10,572 nucleotides of DNA, taken from NCBI GenBank assembly GCA_004151065.3, contig NWUY0300068554.1, positions 15,908 to 26,479 on the forward strand, read 5' to 3'. A model generated the notes under the pieces. It made no database searches. It was not told where the DNA came from and saw nothing but the letters and a program-made list of their open reading frames with translations. Shown here piece after piece: positions 7,578 to 10,572 of this stretch. Every line of letters starts with the position of its first letter. Positions within the stretch are counted from its first letter, which is position 1. This stretch comes from Larix sibirica (lineage: Eukaryota; Streptophyta; Pinopsida; Pinales; Pinaceae). The position numbers and the translations under genes are program-made.

Positions 7578-8386
7578 TAGATGGTATGCATCATCGAGTC
7601 AGTTCACTGACTTGTATCATTAACACCGGCGTCAGGGTATTCCTAGTCTTTCATAATGCATACAAAAAAATTCAATTTAAGAATTATAAAATGTACCACG
7701 ATGCATTTGCCACACCATCGCATCATAGTACCATGGTTTTTTCACCACACCAATGCACCGTTAAACCACATATAAAACAGTTTTTGTATGGTGCACCTAA
7801 ATTAAATTAGCCCACTACCCCTGTACGGTGATGTGTAGTTGGCACACTGCACATACAGTTCTAAGTTTAAAAAATTGTACGGTGCTTCTAATTCATATTA
7901 GCGCACCATTTGCGGTGTACTTATGTGATTTAAACGCACTGTAAAACCAATTGAAATTTACACCATAAAAGGTAAAATACATTATTTAATAGTGCATCTA
8001 CTGCACCTTAGTGCACCATGAACCGATGCGCTGATGTGCTCTGGACGCACTGTAATCTCATTTTTAATGATCTAACCAGTGCAATTGTGTAACCATAGCG
8101 CATTGATGTGTCTATGTAATGACACACATGTTGTGTATGTTTAAATTTTTTAAATATAAAAATAAATGGTCGATGCACCCTATTTATTTAAGCGCACCAT
8201 TAGTGGTGAGCATTATTTACAAGTGCACTCCTTGCGGTGCGTTAAGATTATATGGGCGCACTGCTAATATTTTCTTTACAAAAAAAATAATATTTCATGT
8301 TCGTAAATAGAAATGTCATGTAATTCTTTCAGATGTATATTTATGAGACTTATCGATGTTATATGTGAAATAGATACTTTAGCACC

Positions 8387-8513
8387 ATGAGGAAAGGAAG
8401 GAGTAGCAGGCACAAGTTGATTAGTAAAACTTTATGTGAGAGTGGGAGGCTAGTAGGGAGAGGGAGAGGAATTTTTACCCTCATCCCATTACTGATCAGA
8501 CCAGAGACTTATT
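8387..8513 (+). other. Possible N-terminal coding start of dead gene
   Basis: An ATG at 8387 (context GCACCATGAGG) opens a 42-codon frame, rich in Arg, Lys and Ser (MRKGRSSRHKLISK...), ending at a TGA at 8513-8515. It overlaps the start of the dead gene in a different frame. A basic N-terminus joined by an old frameshift near 8465-8510 is possible but unproven. Confidence 0.25.
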
Positions 8514-9342
8514 GATGGTTTTCGTCCTCCTAAAATTATATCAGGAGGAGGCATCCCTCAAGGGGAAATCCACATTGTCGAGTGAATCCGATGTTGGGAT
8601 CATCACAGGTAGGTGTTTCATGTTGGTCTCGATCAGTGGTATTGGACCAGTGAGGAGGACATATATTTCATCACTAAGATCTCAACGAGAGGGGAGGAAT
8701 TTCCCCAGTTCCTTGATGTCCTAGTTGGAGCTGCAACAAAGAGTTAGCTAGTCTACATTAAGAGATATATCGGTTCCCACATCATTAAACCGACTCAATT
8801 TTAGGTACGCAATAGACAACTTTCCATTTCTTATTTTGGTAGAGTAGAGGTGAGGTGCCTCTCTTTGTTGATGATAACCACTGCGCACCTCACCACTGAT
8901 GGGTAGTGAATTTGCTACCCTCTATTGTATTATGTTGATTATTAGTGCAGAGACCTAGATGCATATGAGGTTGTCTTTTTTTTTTTACGATAATTTTTTT
9001 ATGCTCTGGATACATTCCATGCACAATTTTACGGGAGGGTCAACTTCCCCTTCTCTTTAGAACTATTTTGTCTATTTTTGGAGATATTTCCAGCCACCAG
9101 GCCATCCTTTGATCACTTCCTTCCTAGGCCGATGACATAGGTGTGTATGCACATGTGGAGGAAAATGATTCCCAAGAGGGGGCAGTCGGAATTCCCAATG
9201 AGGATCACATTGGAGTTGCTCGAGATGCTAGGCAATGAGGAACATCATCCATTAGAATTGGTTCCATATCCATGCGCATGCTTGGATTGGAGAGTATGTC
9301 AAAGCATCTTATTCACCCTAACTGAGCCATCATATGAGAGAG

Positions 9343-9483
9343 GTAAATTTTGTGTTACGTTTAAATTATATAGTCATATTTTATTCTCTTTATACTTAAT
9401 GCAAATGAAATACATTTTAAATTTTTATATTAAATTGTTGAATGAAATTGTCTAATTATTGTTGTTTACTATATATATTACAG
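9343..9483 (+). other. Intron of the dead gene
   Basis: The 141-bp segment starts GTAAAT after AGAG and ends TATTACAG. It is much more AT-rich than its flanks and has a CTAAT branch-point-like sequence about 30 bases before the 3' end. Removing it joins the flanking frames in phase 1 (G|AT, giving Asp-Met) with no stop at the junction. These are standard plant U2-type intron features. Read through, the frame would stop at 9453, inside the intron. Confidence 0.75.
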
Positions 9484-9824
9484 ATATGAACAGGTTTGAT
9501 GGGGAATTTCCACCTCCTCCCACTAATCAGGATGATGAGAAGATACAGGAGCCAAAGTTACACCAGTTTCCTAGACCTGGCCTTCGACACACGCCATATG
9601 AAAGGTACTAGAAGGATGTGGTGGATAGGTTGGTAGGGTTGTTTCCGCAGTATGGGGCTCAGCCTGTATTGGTGTGTGACATTATTTGTCACCTAGACCA
9701 CTAAGAGTTGTGGGCGATCGTTCGTCATGACATGAGGAACTTGATGCAACACATTTTCGGTGCATGCGGTCTTTTAGATGCTCTGCTACATGAGGATTCA
9801 TCGTCAAATCATGAGGGCATATAT

Positions 9825-10020
9825 CCTCCTCCTCCACCTCCTTCACCATCAGTTGATTCCGTTCATCTAGATGAGGTTTCCTTGACATCACATACACCTC
9901 CTTGTCCTCCACCACCTCCTCCTCCTCCAAATTCTTCTCCATCAGTTGCTTTTGTTCATACAGGAGAAGTAGCCTCGAAATCACATGCTCCTCCTCCTCC
10001 ACCTCCTCCTCCAGCTCCAC
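9825..10020 (+). repeat. Proline-rich 93-bp coding repeats
   Basis: Two 31-residue units, S-P-S-V-x-x-V-H-x-x-E-V-x-x-x-S-H-x-P-P plus polyproline, start at 9843 and 9936, exactly 93 bp apart. A third polyproline run follows. The offset is a multiple of three and the frame is open throughout, as expected for duplication within a functional gene. The long open frames on the minus strand (Glu-rich) and in the +1 frame (Ser-rich) here are shadows of the CCTCCT repeats. Confidence 0.75.
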
Positions 10021-10301
10021 CTCCTTCTCAATCGAGTTTGACATCTCATCCATCTCCTACTCCATCAGCTCCTCCATCTCATCACGTACCCCCGCCTATC
10101 CCACCACATACATCTCCTCATCTATACCTATGCAATCAACCAACCTATACTCATCATCGGCCTAACCATCTATCAACTCCTAATATTGATCCACTCGCAT
10201 AATTTAGAGATAGGATGCTCATAGAATGTTGGATACAGCTTCCTACAAATGTCATTTTGACCTTATAGACATCTAATTGTTTTTCTTGGTAGAGTTATTT
10301 T

Positions 10302-10420
10302 GCCTCTAGCTCTACGGGTTGAGGTGTCGATACCTCGGGTTCTGCTAGTGGAGGTGTTGATGCCACTGGCTCTACTGGTGGGGTGTAGATGCCTCTGGAT
10401 CTTATGGGAGAGGTAGTACT
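10302..10420 (+). repeat. 30-bp tandem repeat encoding Gly/Ser/Asp decapeptide
   Basis: Four units at 10302, 10332, 10362 and 10391 encode variants of A-S-G-S-T-G-G-G-V-D in the frame of the dead gene. The third unit is 29 bp because one base of a GGN codon is missing, which shifts the frame. A TGA at 10320 interrupts the first unit. The last unit drifts into SYGRGSTNAMVL and a stop at 10436. Confidence 0.7.
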
Positions 10421-10484
10421 AATGCTATGGTTCTATAGGTGGACTAGACATGTATATTTGGTATGTATCATCAGTTTGATGTCA

Positions 10485-10486
10485 TT

Positions 10487-10563
<77 letters not shown>

Positions 10564-10564
10564 C
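10485..10564 (+). repeat. Compound TATACA/CA/TA microsatellite
   Basis: About five ATATAC units pass into about nine AC units and then about fifteen AT units, with each block derivable from the previous one by slippage. The tract reaches nearly to the window end. Confidence 0.95.
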
Positions 10565-10572
10565 TTAATTGA

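Larger units (their letters stand above)
6186..8270 (+). mobile_element. CACTA-like terminus and subterminal repeat array
   Basis: The left end, CACTACAAGCAGAAGG, matches the CACTACAAG start of plant CACTA (En/Spm) transposons, and the next bases (GGCCCTTTAGCAGAGG) have the TTAGCNNAGG-like style common behind such ends. Four TAGCNNAGG boxes follow, then an array of about 123-bp tandem units, then dense YGCAY-type motifs in both orientations. Known CACTA elements carry short repeated subterminal sites bound by an element-encoded protein (TNPA in En/Spm). This array would fill that role but is far longer than usual. No matching 3-bp duplication or distant right end (CTTGTAGTG) was found, so the right boundary given is only where the motif array stops. 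Confidence 0.45.
6853..8270. repeat. Dense YGCAY motif field in both orientations
   Basis: AT-rich DNA is punctuated by GTGCAC, GCGCACC, GGTGCRC, CGCACTGTAA and TGCATC cores, about forty by eye counting from 6330, often 15-40 bp apart and in either orientation. Two sites show the same longer form, AGCGCACCATT followed by a GGTG half (7901-7918 and 8191-8209), as a loose inverted pair. There is no convincing gene: the open frames at 7047-7295 (minus), 7586-7810 and 8119-8310 (plus) have no protein-like features and are full of the motif. Confidence 0.65.
8463..10438 (+). pseudogene. Two-exon transposon-type gene, decayed, unknown family
   Basis: One frame (codon starts divisible by 3 on window coordinates) is protein-like throughout. 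Exon 1 (8463-9342) reads LIDGFRPPKIISGGGIPQGE, then SEEDIYFITKISTRGEEFPQ, LSISYFGRVEVRCLSLL, FFYALDTFHAQFYGRVNFPF, EIFPATRPSFDHFLPRP and CLDWRVCQSILFTLTEP. Exon 2 (9484 on) continues in phase with MNRFDGEFPPPPTNQ and DVVDRLVGLFPQYG, then two proline-rich units and Gly/Ser/Asp repeats to 10438. Exon 1 has ten stops (8493, 8583, 8610, 8745, 8802, 8904, 8907, 8943, 8991, 9138) and exon 2 has six (9609, 9702, 10200, 10266, 10290, 10320). Most are explicable as C-to-T or G-to-A hits in Gln, Arg or Trp codons. A single base is missing at about 10380. The frame 9705-10199 is still open. Order and spacing of the aromatic/FP..RP block vaguely recall plant mobile domain proteins, but I do not recognise the family. 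Confidence 0.65.

Noticed and set aside
7047-8310. Short open frames on both strands in the YGCAY field
   Set aside because: There is no motif, biased composition or splice context. They reflect chance stretches free of stops.
8607-8616. Possible splice donor CACAG|GTAGGTG
   Set aside because: The reading frame after it (VFHVGLDQWYWTSEED) continues the protein, so removing it as intron is not needed; the TAG is better seen as a mutated codon.
8512-8724. 70-codon plus-strand frame in exon 1 of the dead gene
   Set aside because: It runs in a different frame from the one that continues through 9342 and splices in phase. The latter gives the more protein-like sequence.
9682-10053. Glu-rich minus-strand open frame of 123 codons
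   Set aside because: It is the complement of the CCTCCT proline repeats. The plus-strand frame continues a spliced, protein-like exon, while this one has no other support.
9902-10165. Serine-rich plus-strand open frame
   Set aside because: It is another frame of the same CCTCCT/TCATCT-rich DNA, a composition artefact.

Overview
This window looks like nuclear DNA from a plant with a large, transposon-filled genome. A conifer or other gymnosperm is my best guess, but the sequence does not prove it. The DNA is AT-rich and holds no intact conventional gene. Nearly everything recognisable is a decayed mobile element: a tRNA-derived dimeric SINE, a probable solo LTR, a Ty1/copia primer-binding site and protease fossil, a CACTA-like terminus with a very long array of short repeats, and two fossil coding regions whose in-frame stops are nearly all explicable as C-to-T or G-to-A changes, as expected in old methylated transposons.

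Layout from left to right. Positions 1-737 are featureless AT-rich DNA. Positions 738-1025 form a candidate solo LTR flanked by a 5-bp duplication. A C-rich, G-poor tract at 1144-1260 includes a telomere-like motif and a textbook minus-strand quadruplex pattern. Positions 2018-2335 are a dimeric SINE with an 18-bp imperfect target duplication. Positions 2354-3736 are AT-rich, with one diverged direct repeat and a TG microsatellite. A copia-type primer-binding site lies at 3737, with decayed gag-like sequence and a protease fossil at 4489-4644. A diverged tandem duplication of unknown coding sequence occupies about 4790-5480. A minus-strand fossil encoding an acidic protein tail lies at 5861-6185.

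The right half is the most interesting part. A CACTACAAG terminus at 6186 is followed by four TAGCNNAGG boxes, a tandem array of about 123-bp units, and about forty copies of a YGCAY-type motif in both orientations up to about 8265. Immediately beyond comes a two-exon dead gene (8463-10438). It has a clean 141-bp plant-style intron and one reading frame carried through 16 stops and a single 1-bp deletion. It encodes an unrecognised domain region, then two proline-rich 31-residue units, then a ten-residue Gly/Ser/Asp repeat. One reading is that all of this is the 5' part of a single large CACTA-like element, with a subterminal protein-binding array, a promoter and then a gene, whose other end lies outside the window. 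A compound TATACA/CA/TA microsatellite ends the window.
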